A DNA stretch of 9,646 nt from Leucothrix mucor (GCA_011322515.1 DRMS01000208.1:1-9646); one strand, 5' to 3'; shown: positions 1-5,979, counted from the first letter of the stretch. Notes: generated from the letters alone by a model not told the origin. A program made the numbers and translations.

Positions 1-349
1 AGAATCTGATTTATACCGAACATTGGAAGCTGCTATTGTTGATGCAGGTGGAAGCATTGTATCGGCAGCAGTGGCAGGCTCGACTATTGCTATCAGTAAT
101 CTAAAGGAAGATAAAAAAATTATCGCCTATACCAACAAACGAGTAGCGCGTGAGTATAGGGTTTATTTGCATTTTGACTACCAAATAAAAGCAAATAAGA
201 AGCGCGAAAAACGCTTGATAAGATTAGATAAAACCTTAATTTATGAAGCTAATTTTGTGCTTGGTAAAGCAGAGGAAGAACAACGCATTTTGCAATCATT
301 GCGTGAAGAAGCAGCGCGTTTGATATTGCTTGGTTTGCGTTATAAATAA
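1..349 (+). CDS. lptE: LPS-assembly lipoprotein LptE, C-terminal part (5' end outside window)
   Basis: The reading frame is open to the left edge (first full codon at base 2) and ends at TAA 347-349, giving about 115 residues. LptE is the outer-membrane lipoprotein that plugs the LptD barrel and helps place LPS on the cell surface. The visible part matches the family's C-terminal pattern: a short helix (YRTLEAAIVDAGG), then VAREYRVYLHFDYQI, where LptE proteins carry an EY-L-L-hydrophobic strand, then a strand and turn, then the helical end (VLGKAEEEQRILQSLREEAA) where E. coli LptE has AVLG-x-AEEE-x-LRRELRRDAA. The N-terminal lipobox lies outside the window. In many gammaproteobacteria lptE is followed by holA; here sucC follows after 77 bp, so the usual neighbour is missing on this side. 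The family call rests on pattern memory, not on an alignment. Confidence 0.72.
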   Translation, partial: ESDLYRTLEAAIVDAGGSIVSAAVAGSTIAISNLKEDKKIIAYTNKRVAREYRVYLHFDYQIKANKKREKRLIRLDKTLIYEANFVLGKAEEEQRILQSLREEAARLILLGLRYK

Positions 350-414
350 AGAAAATTTCAATAACTTTGCTACTCTATAGGGCGGATGTGTTTTTGACAG
401 CAAAGGTACTAATA

Positions 415-420
415 AAAGGA
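415..420 (+). promoter_or_regulatory. Ribosome binding site of sucC
   Basis: AAAGGA lies 6 nt before the ATG at 427 and supports that start. No convincing -35/-10 pair for sucCD is visible in the 77-bp gap after lptE, so the promoter is left uncalled. Confidence 0.6.
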
Positions 421-426
421 TAAAAA

Positions 427-1590
427 ATGAATTTACATGAATATCAGGCAAAGGCGCTTTTTAGTGATTATGGCTTGCCCGTACCCGTTGGCAGTATGGC
501 AACCTCGGCTGATGAAGTGGAGAAAATAGCAACGGCTTTAAGCACTGATAAGGTCGTTATTAAAGCGCAAGTTCATGCAGGAGGTCGAGGTAAAGCAGGT
601 GGGGTGAAATTATTTGATACAGCGGCTGAGGCAAAACAGTTTGCCGATGATTTATTAGGCACAAACTTAATCACCTTCCAAACCGATGCTAAAGGTCAGC
701 CCATTAACCGCATTTTAGTTGAAGAAGTGTGTAATATTGAACGTGAGCTTTATCTTGGAGCGGTGTTAGATCGCGCATCACGTCGCGTTACCATCATGGC
801 ATCTACAGAAGGCGGTATGAATATTGAAGAGGTTGCGACTCAAACGCCTGAGAAAATTCTGAAAGTGCAAATTAACCCCATCACAGGGGTTATGCCGTTT
901 CAATGCCGTGAATTAGCATTTGGATTAGGGCTTGAAGGCGCGCAAATAAAACAGTTTGGACAGATTTTAATGGGGCTAGGAAAACTCTTTATAGAAAAAG
1001 ATTTATCCTTAGTTGAAATTAATCCGTTAGTGGTTACAAAAGAGGGCGGTTTACTTTGTTTGGATGGCAAGATTAATATTGATGGTAGCGCCTTATTTCG
1101 TCACCCAGATTTAGCTAAACTTCAAGATGAAAGCCAAGAAGATGAACGGGAATTACGCGCTGCAAAATGGGATCTAAACTACGTTGCCTTAGATGGCAAT
1201 ATTGGCTGTATGGTCAATGGTGCAGGTTTGGCAATGGGCACAATGGATATTATTAAGCTACAAGGTGGCGACCCTGCCAATTTCTTAGATGTAGGCGGTG
1301 CAGCAACCGCTGAACGCGTTGCCGAAGCATTTAAAATTATCCTTTCTGATGACAAAGTAAAAGGTATTTTAGTCAATATTTTTGGTGGCATTGTGCGTTG
1401 TGATTTAATTGCTGAGGGGATTATGGTTGCCATGAAAGAAGTCAATATCAATGTACCTGTGGTAGTGAGATTAGAAGGCAATCATGCGCTAGAAGGCACT
1501 GCATTATTGGATGAAAGTGGACTGGCTTTAATCAGTGCAACGGATTTAACGGATGCAGCCAATAAAATTATAGCGGCAGTGGGAGAGTAG
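427..1590 (+). CDS. sucC: Succinyl-CoA synthetase (ADP-forming), beta subunit
   Basis: Beta subunit of succinyl-CoA ligase, the TCA-cycle enzyme that interconverts succinyl-CoA + ADP/GDP + Pi with succinate + CoA + ATP/GTP in the cytoplasm. The protein has 387 residues, practically the E. coli length (388). It opens with the family N-terminus MNLHEYQAKALF. An ATP-grasp domain follows, with the nucleotide-binding Lys46 and the loop AQVHAGGRGKAGGVK (47-61). Metal-binding positions are EINP (197-200) and Asp213 in CLDGK. The C-terminal flavodoxin-like domain carries NGAGLAM (264-270), DVGGAAT (288-294) and NIFGGIVRCD (317-326), then the RLEGN motif (348-352). All key motifs are intact. It is joined to sucD by a 2-bp gap and surely co-transcribed with it. 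The genes usually found upstream in many bacteria (sucAB, lpd) are absent on this side. Confidence 0.98.
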   Translation: MNLHEYQAKALFSDYGLPVPVGSMATSADEVEKIATALSTDKVVIKAQVHAGGRGKAGGVKLFDTAAEAKQFADDLLGTNLITFQTDAKGQPINRILVEEVCNIERELYLGAVLDRASRRVTIMASTEGGMNIEEVATQTPEKILKVQINPITGVMPFQCRELAFGLGLEGAQIKQFGQILMGLGKLFIEKDLSLVEINPLVVTKEGGLLCLDGKINIDGSALFRHPDLAKLQDESQEDERELRAAKWDLNYVALDGNIGCMVNGAGLAMGTMDIIKLQGGDPANFLDVGGAATAERVAEAFKIILSDDKVKGILVNIFGGIVRCDLIAEGIMVAMKEVNINVPVVVRLEGNHALEGTALLDESGLALISATDLTDAANKIIAAVGE

Positions 1591-1592
1591 AT

Positions 1593-2465
1593 ATGAGTAT
1601 ATTAATTAATAAAAATACCCAAGTGATTTGTCAGGGATTCACAGGCAAACAAGGTACTTTTCATTCCGAACAAGCGATTGAGTATGGTACAAAAATGGTC
1701 GGTGGCGTAACACCAGGCAAAGGTGGGCAAACGCATCTTGATCTACCTGTCTTCAATACGGTAAAAAATGCAGTGGTGGCAACACAGGCTGATGCTAGCG
1801 TGATCTATGTGCCAGCGCCTTTTTGTAAAGACTCCATTATAGAAGCCGCCGAAGCAGGCATTGAACTCATTGTTTGTATTACAGAAGGCATTCCTGCACT
1901 GGATATGCTCGAAGCAAAAATGATTGTCGATAGCTATGGTTTACGCTTAATAGGCCCTAACTGCCCAGGAATTATTACTCCTGATGAATGCAAAATAGGC
2001 ATTATGCCAGGTGCAATCCATCAAGCAGGTAAGGTAGGGATTATCTCGCGCTCAGGGACATTAACCTATGAATGCGTTAAGCAAACCTCTGACCTTGGTT
2101 TTGGACAAAGTACCTGTATCGGTATTGGCGGTGACCCCATTCCTGGCACTAATTTCATTGATGCTTTAGCGCTATTTGAACAAGACCCACAAACCGAAGC
2201 GATTTTAATGGTAGGTGAAATTGGTGGTACAGCCGAAGAAGAAGCCGCAGAATTTATTCAAAGTAATGTGACTAAGCCTGTTGTGGCTTATATCGCAGGT
2301 GTAACGGCACCTAAAGGTAAGCGCATGGGACATGCAGGGGCAATTATTGCAGGGGGCAAAGGTACCGCAAATGAGAAGTTTGCAGCACTCGAAGCGGCAG
2401 GTGTACATACCGTGCGTTCACCCGCAGAATTAGGCAAAGGTGTTGCCGAGGCTACGGGGTGGTAG
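1593..2465 (+). CDS. sucD: Succinyl-CoA synthetase (ADP-forming), alpha subunit
   Basis: Alpha subunit of succinyl-CoA ligase, which binds CoA and carries the phosphohistidine intermediate. It has 290 residues, the usual length. The Rossmann-like CoA-binding domain begins with VICQGFTGKQGTFH (11-24) and PGKGG (41-45). The ligase domain contains GPNCPGII (121-128), the SRSGTLTYE stretch (152-160), and the active-site histidine His247 in MGHAGAII (245-252). Glu209 in VGEIGG corresponds to the glutamate that contacts the active-site His. The ATG follows the sucC stop by 2 nt, with GGGAGAG (1581-1587, inside the sucC end) as ribosome binding site 5 nt upstream. This tight coupling fits equal production of the two subunits. 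The enzyme looks fully functional. Confidence 0.98.
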   Translation: MSILINKNTQVICQGFTGKQGTFHSEQAIEYGTKMVGGVTPGKGGQTHLDLPVFNTVKNAVVATQADASVIYVPAPFCKDSIIEAAEAGIELIVCITEGIPALDMLEAKMIVDSYGLRLIGPNCPGIITPDECKIGIMPGAIHQAGKVGIISRSGTLTYECVKQTSDLGFGQSTCIGIGGDPIPGTNFIDALALFEQDPQTEAILMVGEIGGTAEEEAAEFIQSNVTKPVVAYIAGVTAPKGKRMGHAGAIIAGGKGTANEKFAALEAAGVHTVRSPAELGKGVAEATGW

Positions 2466-2541
2466 AAGGTATATCGTTACCCACAAGTATGACGACTGAT
2501 TTCATAAGTGCTCGTTCCTAAGTTACTTAAATCATCCGCCT

Positions 2542-2609
2542 GACTCAACAGTATTAGGAAGTAGCGAACCTGAAGGCTCACTTCCTCCTCAATAGAGTCA
2601 AGGTTTTTT
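2542..2609 (+). terminator. Probable intrinsic terminator after sucCD
   Basis: A hairpin GGAAGT-AGC (2557-2565) pairs with GCT-c-ACTTCC (2576-2585), 9 bp with one bulged C. It is enclosed by an outer arm GACTC (2542-2546) with GAGTC (2595-2599), and is followed by AAGG and six T (2604-2609). It sits 77 bp after the sucD stop, between two convergent genes. The T-run follows only on the plus strand, so it should act mainly on sucCD. The T-run is 18 nt past the inner stem, so the outer arm would have to take part. Confidence 0.5.
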
Positions 2610-3306
2610 AATATTTCACTCGTTTAATTAAAATCAAGAAACAAGCAACGGCAATGGTTGATGCGCCAAAGAGCATTGACATGACCATTATTTGATAGCG
2701 CACGGCTATGAGTGGGGAAATACCCGATAGGATTTGACCTGTCATCATGCCAGGTAGTGAGACAATGCCAACGGCAAATAGGGAGTTGATGCTAGGTATT
2801 AAGGCTGCTTGAAATGCAGTACTACGAGCTTGCTGGTAGTTAGCTTTATGTCTTTTTTCAGCATAAAAACGCTCAGCGGCGAGGCTTACGCTGTTCATTG
2901 CGTTGGAGAATATCATGCCTGCCAAGGGGATGATGTAATGCGGTTCATACCACGGATCAATTCCTAAAACGCCTTGAGTGATGAGCAGTAGGGTAATGCC
3001 TCCACCGACTAATATGGATGCAAAGGTGTATTTATAGAGTTCCCAGCGGTTATTTGGAATGCTACGTAGTGCTATCCAGCTTGATGTACTGACCATGATA
3101 GCCAGTATTAGAATGATAATCCATGCGCTATTGGATGTAAAAATATAGGTGAGAAAATAGCCGATCATTAGGAGTTGAGTGAGCATACGGGCAACGCCAT
3201 AGAGTGCTGATCGGTAATTTTGTGACCATAAAAAGATGATACTAATGGCAATAAAAGCGGGAATTAGTGCAATGCTGAGATGAACTAAAGATATTTCCTG
3301 AATCAT
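2608..3306 (-). CDS. FetB/YbbM-family (UPF0014) membrane permease
   Basis: Integral inner-membrane protein of 232 residues resembling FetB (YbbM), the permease of an ABC system implicated in iron export or metal homeostasis in E. coli. Hydrophobic segments lie at about 7-27, 42-56, 60-80, 93-111, 123-143, 170-194 and 204-226. The family signature SLPGMMTGQILSG (183-195), followed by Pro and an A-x-x-YQI segment (201-206), is clear, as is the NAMNSVSLAAERF stretch (135-147). E. coli FetB is slightly longer (about 259 residues), mostly at the ends. FetB normally pairs with a small ATPase, FetA. No ATPase gene is adjacent: the upstream neighbour diverges and the downstream neighbour converges. 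Either the partner is elsewhere or the protein works alone. The ribosome site before ATG 3306 is weak. The family call is fairly sure; the substrate is unknown. Confidence 0.85.
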   Translation of the reverse strand: MIQEISLVHLSIALIPAFIAISIIFLWSQNYRSALYGVARMLTQLLMIGYFLTYIFTSNSAWIIILILAIMVSTSSWIALRSIPNNRWELYKYTFASILVGGGITLLLITQGVLGIDPWYEPHYIIPLAGMIFSNAMNSVSLAAERFYAEKRHKANYQQARSTAFQAALIPSINSLFAVGIVSLPGMMTGQILSGISPLIAVRYQIMVMSMLFGASTIAVACFLILIKRVKY

Positions 3307-3366
3307 TTGATAACCCTGATTAAAATGCTTGCTTGATGACTCGCTGATATAGGAACGTTGAACGGG

Positions 3367-3415
3367 TTGATATGCTATATTCCTATTTTAGATAACTACC
3401 AGCATTACGCTAGGA
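3367..3415 (+). promoter_or_regulatory. Possible promoter and ribosome site of the cytochrome c lipoprotein gene
   Basis: TTGATA (3367-3372) and TAGATA (3389-3394) are 16 bp apart and resemble a sigma-70 -35/-10 pair. AGGA (3412-3415) lies 6 nt before the ATG at 3422. The 115-bp divergent gap must also hold the promoter of the permease gene on the minus strand, which I could not place. Confidence 0.3.
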
Positions 3416-3421
3416 CTTAAA

Positions 3422-3844
3422 ATGAACAAATATCCGCTCATATTACTTATTTCTTTTTTTGCACTGAGTGCCTGTCAGGAAGAAAAAGCAATCGACAGCT
3501 CGCCAAAATCAGCAACAACCGCTGAGGCTAATAGCGCTCCAAAAGCAGAAAAAATAAAAATAGCACAAACTACTGAACCTAAAGCATCCACACCTGCTAC
3601 CACAGAAGAAAAGAAGGAAAAGGGCGAGGAAGAAGATTCTGGCGCTGCCTTGCATAAAGCAAATTGTGCTAGGTGCCATGGTGCAGATTATTATCCTAAG
3701 AACGATAGCAAAATGGATTCTTATAAGCGTTTACATACAATGGTCGGTATGTGTGATGCACAATTAGGAACAGAGCTGTTTCCTGAAGAGTTGCAAAGTA
3801 TAACGGATTATTTAAATGATTCGTTTTATAAGTTTAAAAAATAA
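3422..3844 (+). CDS. Outer or periplasmic lipoprotein with a C-terminal mono-heme cytochrome c domain
   Basis: Protein of 140 residues, probably an exported, lipid-anchored electron carrier. Residues 1-17 form a lipoprotein signal with lipobox L15-S-A-C18 (Cys18 would be lipidated). Residues 19-74 are an Ala/Lys/Glu/Thr-rich, low-complexity linker. Residues 75-140 form a small cytochrome c domain with one haem site C82-A-R-C85-H86 followed by GADYY. The distal ligand is not certain: Met107, Met110 and the adjacent Cys111 (MVGMC) are candidates. The end, FPEELQSITDYLNDSFYKF, matches the last helix of small c-type cytochromes in which this helix packs on the N-terminal helix. The gene stands alone, divergent from the permease and convergent with DUF302, so its redox partners cannot be read from context. 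No specific family symbol is recognised. Confidence 0.85.
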   Translation: MNKYPLILLISFFALSACQEEKAIDSSPKSATTAEANSAPKAEKIKIAQTTEPKASTPATTEEKKEKGEEEDSGAALHKANCARCHGADYYPKNDSKMDSYKRLHTMVGMCDAQLGTELFPEELQSITDYLNDSFYKFKK

Positions 3845-3852
3845 AGACTGTA

Positions 3853-3885
3853 CTGAAAAGCTAATGCTTTCTTCATTCCTAAGGA
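3853..3885 (+). repeat. Short hairpin repeat, copy A
   Basis: The core GAAAAGC-TAAT-GCTTTC (3855-3871) forms a small hairpin with a 4-nt loop, flanked by CTG on the left and ATTCCTAAGGAG on the right. It starts 8 bases after the cytochrome stop codon. Related copies are at 3917-3934 (reverse), 4144-4173 (same orientation) and 7461-7487 (reverse). It may also help terminate the cytochrome transcript. Confidence 0.6.
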
Positions 3886-3916
3886 GGTTGTCGCTTAAAT
3901 GCTGAGCGCAAGGTTC

Positions 3917-4169
3917 AGGAGTGAAAGCTTTAGCGGCTACCAATTTAACATGGGACAGTTACTTGGCTGGAATTGTAGGTCGGGTTAGATTTTTTTGCTT
4001 GCAAAAAAAACGTAACCCGACAAGCATTGTGCAACTTGCTGGGTATTGCGTTGGGTTACGTTACCTCGCTACGCTTGATAAGCTAACCCGACCTACGCAG
4101 GATTTGTCCCGCCTTAAATTGGTAGCCTAGTTATATTTAGGGGCTGAAAAAGCTAAAGCTTTCATTCCT
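3917..4169. mobile_element. Nested palindromic REP/MITE-like element (non-autonomous)
   Basis: This 253-bp element fills the gap between two convergent genes. It has near-perfect terminal inverted repeats, AGGAGTGAAAGCTTTAGC (3917-3934) against 4152-4169 (17 of 18 match). Inside are perfect inverted pairs: GGCTACCAATTTAA (3935-3948) with 4114-4127, GGGACA (3952-3957) with 4105-4110, and GTAGGTCGGGTTAG (3975-3988) with 4083-4096. The inner part holds two REP-like hairpins: TCGGGTTA (3980-3987) with 4013-4020, and GGGTTA (4053-4058) with 4085-4090. The first hairpin has T7GC/GCA7 (3990-3998/4001-4009) at its tip. The GTAGGTCGGGTTAG...CTAACCCGACCTAC arrangement resembles BIME-type REP doublets mobilised by RAYT (Y1) transposases in other bacteria, as far as I know. 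No transposase is encoded. The 69-codon open frame inside (3921-4130) is a by-product of the repeat. No clear target-site duplication was seen. Confidence 0.75.
3975..4096. repeat. REP-like inverted doublet (BIME-type) core
   Basis: Perfect 14-bp outer arms, GTAGGTCGGGTTAG and its complement, enclose two head-to-head hairpins. The inner arms are CGTAACCC (4011-4018) and GGGTTACG (4053-4060). The whole segment could fold into one long hairpin or two separate ones. It is the inner part of the 3917-4169 element. Confidence 0.75.
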
Positions 4170-4173
4170 AAGA
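4144..4173 (+). repeat. Short hairpin repeat, copy C, likely terminator of the DUF302 gene
   Basis: Copy with core GAAAAAGC-TAAA-GCTTTC (4146-4163) followed by ATTCCTAAGAG. It is also the right end of the palindromic element. Read on the minus strand, it begins 5 bases past the DUF302 stop codon and gives a hairpin AAAGC-TTTA-GCTTT running into T residues, so it could end the DUF302 transcript. Confidence 0.55.
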
Positions 4174-4178
4174 GCGTT

Positions 4179-4574
4179 TTAAAGTGCTTGTAGGTCTATC
4201 ACGACTGCTTCTAATCTTTGTTTAGCATCAGTGGCAACACGCTTCATTATGTCGTTGTTTGCGATACCCAATACAACTTCAGGATCCATAAAGTCAAAGG
4301 TTGTTTTGCCATCAGTTTCTCTTGCAACAATGGTGCAGGGTAATAGCGCGCCAGCCTGTGGGATTTCATCAATCATGCTTTTTGCCATTTTAGGATTACA
4401 GGCGCCTAAAATACGGTAAGCTGACATATCTTCATTCAGTTTGTTTTTTACGATTGCCGCAACATTAACGTCACTGACGATCCCTAGGTGGTGGCTCATT
4501 AAAGTTGTTTTTAAGGTTTCAATGGCTACATCAATAGGCTGATTTATCTGGGTTGAAAAGCAATAATTTGGCAT
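4179..4574 (-). CDS. DUF302 domain protein
   Basis: Small soluble protein of 131 residues matching the DUF302 family (COG3439), whose function is not established. No signal peptide or membrane segment is seen, so it is probably cytoplasmic. Family motifs are visible: a first strand with aromatic residues (NYCFSTQI), then FRILGACNP-like YRILGACNPKMA (53-64), then GALLPCTIVAR (75-85), then a segment ending in DP (97-98). The two cysteines in GACNP (Cys59) and LLPC (Cys80) are typical of the family and may bind a ligand or react in redox chemistry, which is inference. AGGA lies 6 nt before ATG 4574, supporting the start. It is transcribed alone: a strong terminator separates it from the transglycosylase gene upstream on the same strand. 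Confidence 0.88.
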   Translation of the reverse strand: MPNYCFSTQINQPIDVAIETLKTTLMSHHLGIVSDVNVAAIVKNKLNEDMSAYRILGACNPKMAKSMIDEIPQAGALLPCTIVARETDGKTTFDFMDPEVVLGIANNDIMKRVATDAKQRLEAVVIDLQAL

Positions 4575-4601
4575 TAGGATTCCTAGTTAAATAATCAAAA
4601 A

Positions 4602-4648
4602 AAGCAGTGAGGAAGTTTCAAGTCATAAAAAGAGTAGGATCACTGCTT
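4602..4648 (-). promoter_or_regulatory. Inverted repeat with T-run in the DUF302 leader
   Basis: AAGCAGTGA (4602-4610) and TCACTGCTT (4640-4648) are a perfect 9-bp inverted repeat with 29 nt between. On the minus strand the stem is followed by a run of seven T (complement of 4597-4603), so it looks like an intrinsic terminator or attenuator 23 nt before the last bases ahead of the DUF302 ATG. It could instead be a regulator-binding palindrome or a second terminator for the gene upstream. Confidence 0.4.
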
Positions 4649-4671
4649 GGAACGTTCTAATTATATAATAT

Positions 4672-4709
4672 AAAAAAGGACGACGATGATTAATCGCAAT
4701 CCTTTTTTT
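4672..4709 (-). terminator. Intrinsic terminator of the lytic transglycosylase gene (bidirectional shape)
   Basis: AAAAAAGGA (4672-4680) pairs with TCCTTTTTT (4700-4708), and CGAT (4684-4687) pairs with ATCG (4692-4695) inside. On the minus strand the hairpin is followed by a run of T. It lies 30 bp after the transglycosylase stop codon at 4739. Confidence 0.8.
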
Positions 4710-4738
4710 GTGTGGTCTTCGCAACTTTTGCTACTCTA

Positions 4739-5662
4739 TCAAGACCTGTTCTTCCTTTTGTTTCTAGACTTTCTTTTTCTAGATTTAACCTTTATACGTC
4801 CAGGTCTAAACTTGCGATAGGCATTCATGACCATTCTAGAATAGTTACGAACCGCTGCGAATTTAGGGCCACGTGTTTTGCTAACGGCTCCGCGTCCACC
4901 ATTATAAGCAGCAGCGGCATAGGCTTTATTGCCCCTGAAATGACGTAGCAGATAACTTAAGTAACGAGCACCGCCATGAATATTTTGCCATGAGCTAAAG
5001 CGGTTTCTAACCCCAAAACGTCTTGCGGTTGCAGGCATTAATTGCATTAATCCTTTTTCGCCTGATGTGCCGCTCAAGCCAGATCTAAAGCAGGTTTCTA
5101 CGGTAATCACGGCTTTGATAAAATATTGGCTTACGCCATATTTTTTTGCTGCATGATTAATCGCTTTTTGGTATCGCGCAGCTTTGCGATGTAGTGTTGT
5201 AGAACTTAATTGATCACAAGTACGAGCGCGAGAACGTCTACTACGTCTACTTCTTTTGCGGCTCTTTTTGTAGTGTTTTTTGCCTTTGCGATAGCGTTTA
5301 GATTTTTTATAACGTGTTTTGTAAAAGCGTTTACTTCTGCGGTAGCGTCTGGATGTTTTGGAGCGTTTACTATAACGCTTTCTGCTTTTTCTGCTTTTAC
5401 GTGATCTTTTATAGCGTCTACTTTTTCGTGATTTAATATACTTTTTCTTTTTAATCTTAGTTTGGGCTGATTGTGATTTTGCTTCAACCGAGTTGATGGT
5501 CGATATATTGACCGCAAAAACTGATGCCGATAGGATTAAAAACGCACTAATAAAGGATATTATTTTGGCTGAAAAAGTAGGCGATTTTCGATGAAGATGC
5601 TGCTGGATTTTCTGTCCCTTTCCTTGTTGTGTGGGGCTAGAATCCAAGTTGATATTATCCAT
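4739..5662 (-). CDS. Lytic transglycosylase (SLT domain) with a very basic linker
   Basis: Probable murein lytic transglycosylase cleaving the MurNAc-GlcNAc bond in the periplasm. With ATG 5662 as start it has 307 residues. Residues 32-52 are a hydrophobic segment (signal anchor or uncleaved signal peptide) after a 31-residue cytoplasmic tail. Residues 69-147 are a Lys/Arg/Ser/Tyr tract with about 49 of 79 residues basic and no acidic residue. The SLT domain covers about 160-285: catalytic Glu189 in VITVETCF, then SGEKGLMQLMPATARRFG (201-218), a HGGARYL helix and AAYNGG (251-256). Residues 283-307 are a second basic tail. Cys149 and Cys191 could form a disulfide. The frame is open upstream to TTG 5716, but GGAG there touches the codon, so ATG 5662 is preferred although its ribosome site is also weak. 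Subfamily is not resolved; the domain resembles MltC/Slt-type enzymes. Confidence 0.87.
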   Translation of the reverse strand: MDNINLDSSPTQQGKGQKIQQHLHRKSPTFSAKIISFISAFLILSASVFAVNISTINSVEAKSQSAQTKIKKKKYIKSRKSRRYKRSRKSRKSRKRYSKRSKTSRRYRRSKRFYKTRYKKSKRYRKGKKHYKKSRKRSRRSRRSRARTCDQLSSTTLHRKAARYQKAINHAAKKYGVSQYFIKAVITVETCFRSGLSGTSGEKGLMQLMPATARRFGVRNRFSSWQNIHGGARYLSYLLRHFRGNKAYAAAAYNGGRGAVSKTRGPKFAAVRNYSRMVMNAYRKFRPGRIKVKSRKRKSRNKRKNRS

Positions 5663-5979
5663 AATATACACGCTAGAATTGAATGAGCGGCGTATAAGGC
5701 ATGATGAATGACGCAAACTCCAATAGAATAATATTATGAGCGTGATTTTATCTTTTTATTAGTTTTGTTTTAATGAAATTAATTATCCTAATAATCAATA
5801 TAATTAATTACTTATATTGATTTCCTGTGAATAATTCTTTGTCAAGAAAGATGTCAAAATACTTGTTTTATATTTTTTATATCAGTATAGAAATTATCTT
5901 TATAGTTCAATAGTGGTTATATAACAAACAAACAAATTAATTTTAATTATTACTTTATTTGTTTTACTTATAATAAAAA
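5663..5979. other. AT-rich intergenic region between mutase and transglycosylase genes
   Basis: About 300 bp, clearly richer in A+T than its neighbours, with no supported gene on either strand. It should hold the promoter of the transglycosylase gene on the minus strand. TTGACA occurs there twice on that strand (complements of about 5852-5857 and 5840-5845), but neither has a good -10 at the right distance. An inverted repeat at 5793-5822 is listed separately. No clear terminator for the mutase gene was found. Confidence 0.6.
5793..5822. promoter_or_regulatory. Perfect 11-bp inverted repeat, possible operator
   Basis: AATCAATATAA (5793-5803) and TTATATTGATT (5812-5822) are perfect complements around an 8-nt centre (TTAATTAC). 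It lies about 130 bp upstream of the chosen transglycosylase start and has no T-run on either side, so a regulator site is more likely than a terminator. In such AT-rich sequence a chance palindrome is possible. Confidence 0.35.

Noticed and set aside
366..378. TTTGCTACTCTAT repeated exactly at 4727-4739
   Set aside because: One shared 13-mer is about what chance allows in a window this size, and there is no palindrome or shared context.
394..399. TTGACA upstream of sucC as a -35 box
   Set aside because: No -10-like sequence is present at 16-18 bp; the region there is already the ribosome site.
1179..1481. Minus-strand open frame of 100 codons inside sucC
   Set aside because: It is antisense to a strongly conserved gene and has no recognisable protein features.
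3921..4130. Open frame of 69 codons on the plus strand
   Set aside because: It lies wholly within the palindromic element and its sequence simply follows the inverted repeats; no ribosome-site-plus-family support.
5206..5517. Open frames on both strands over the basic tract (also 5210-5404 on plus)
   Set aside because: They are frame shadows of the Lys/Arg-rich repeat codons, whose low complexity suppresses stops in other frames.
5663..5716. TTG start for the transglycosylase
   Set aside because: The only ribosome-like GGAG is 1 nt from this TTG, and the added 18 residues do not look like part of a signal peptide. It is not fully excluded.
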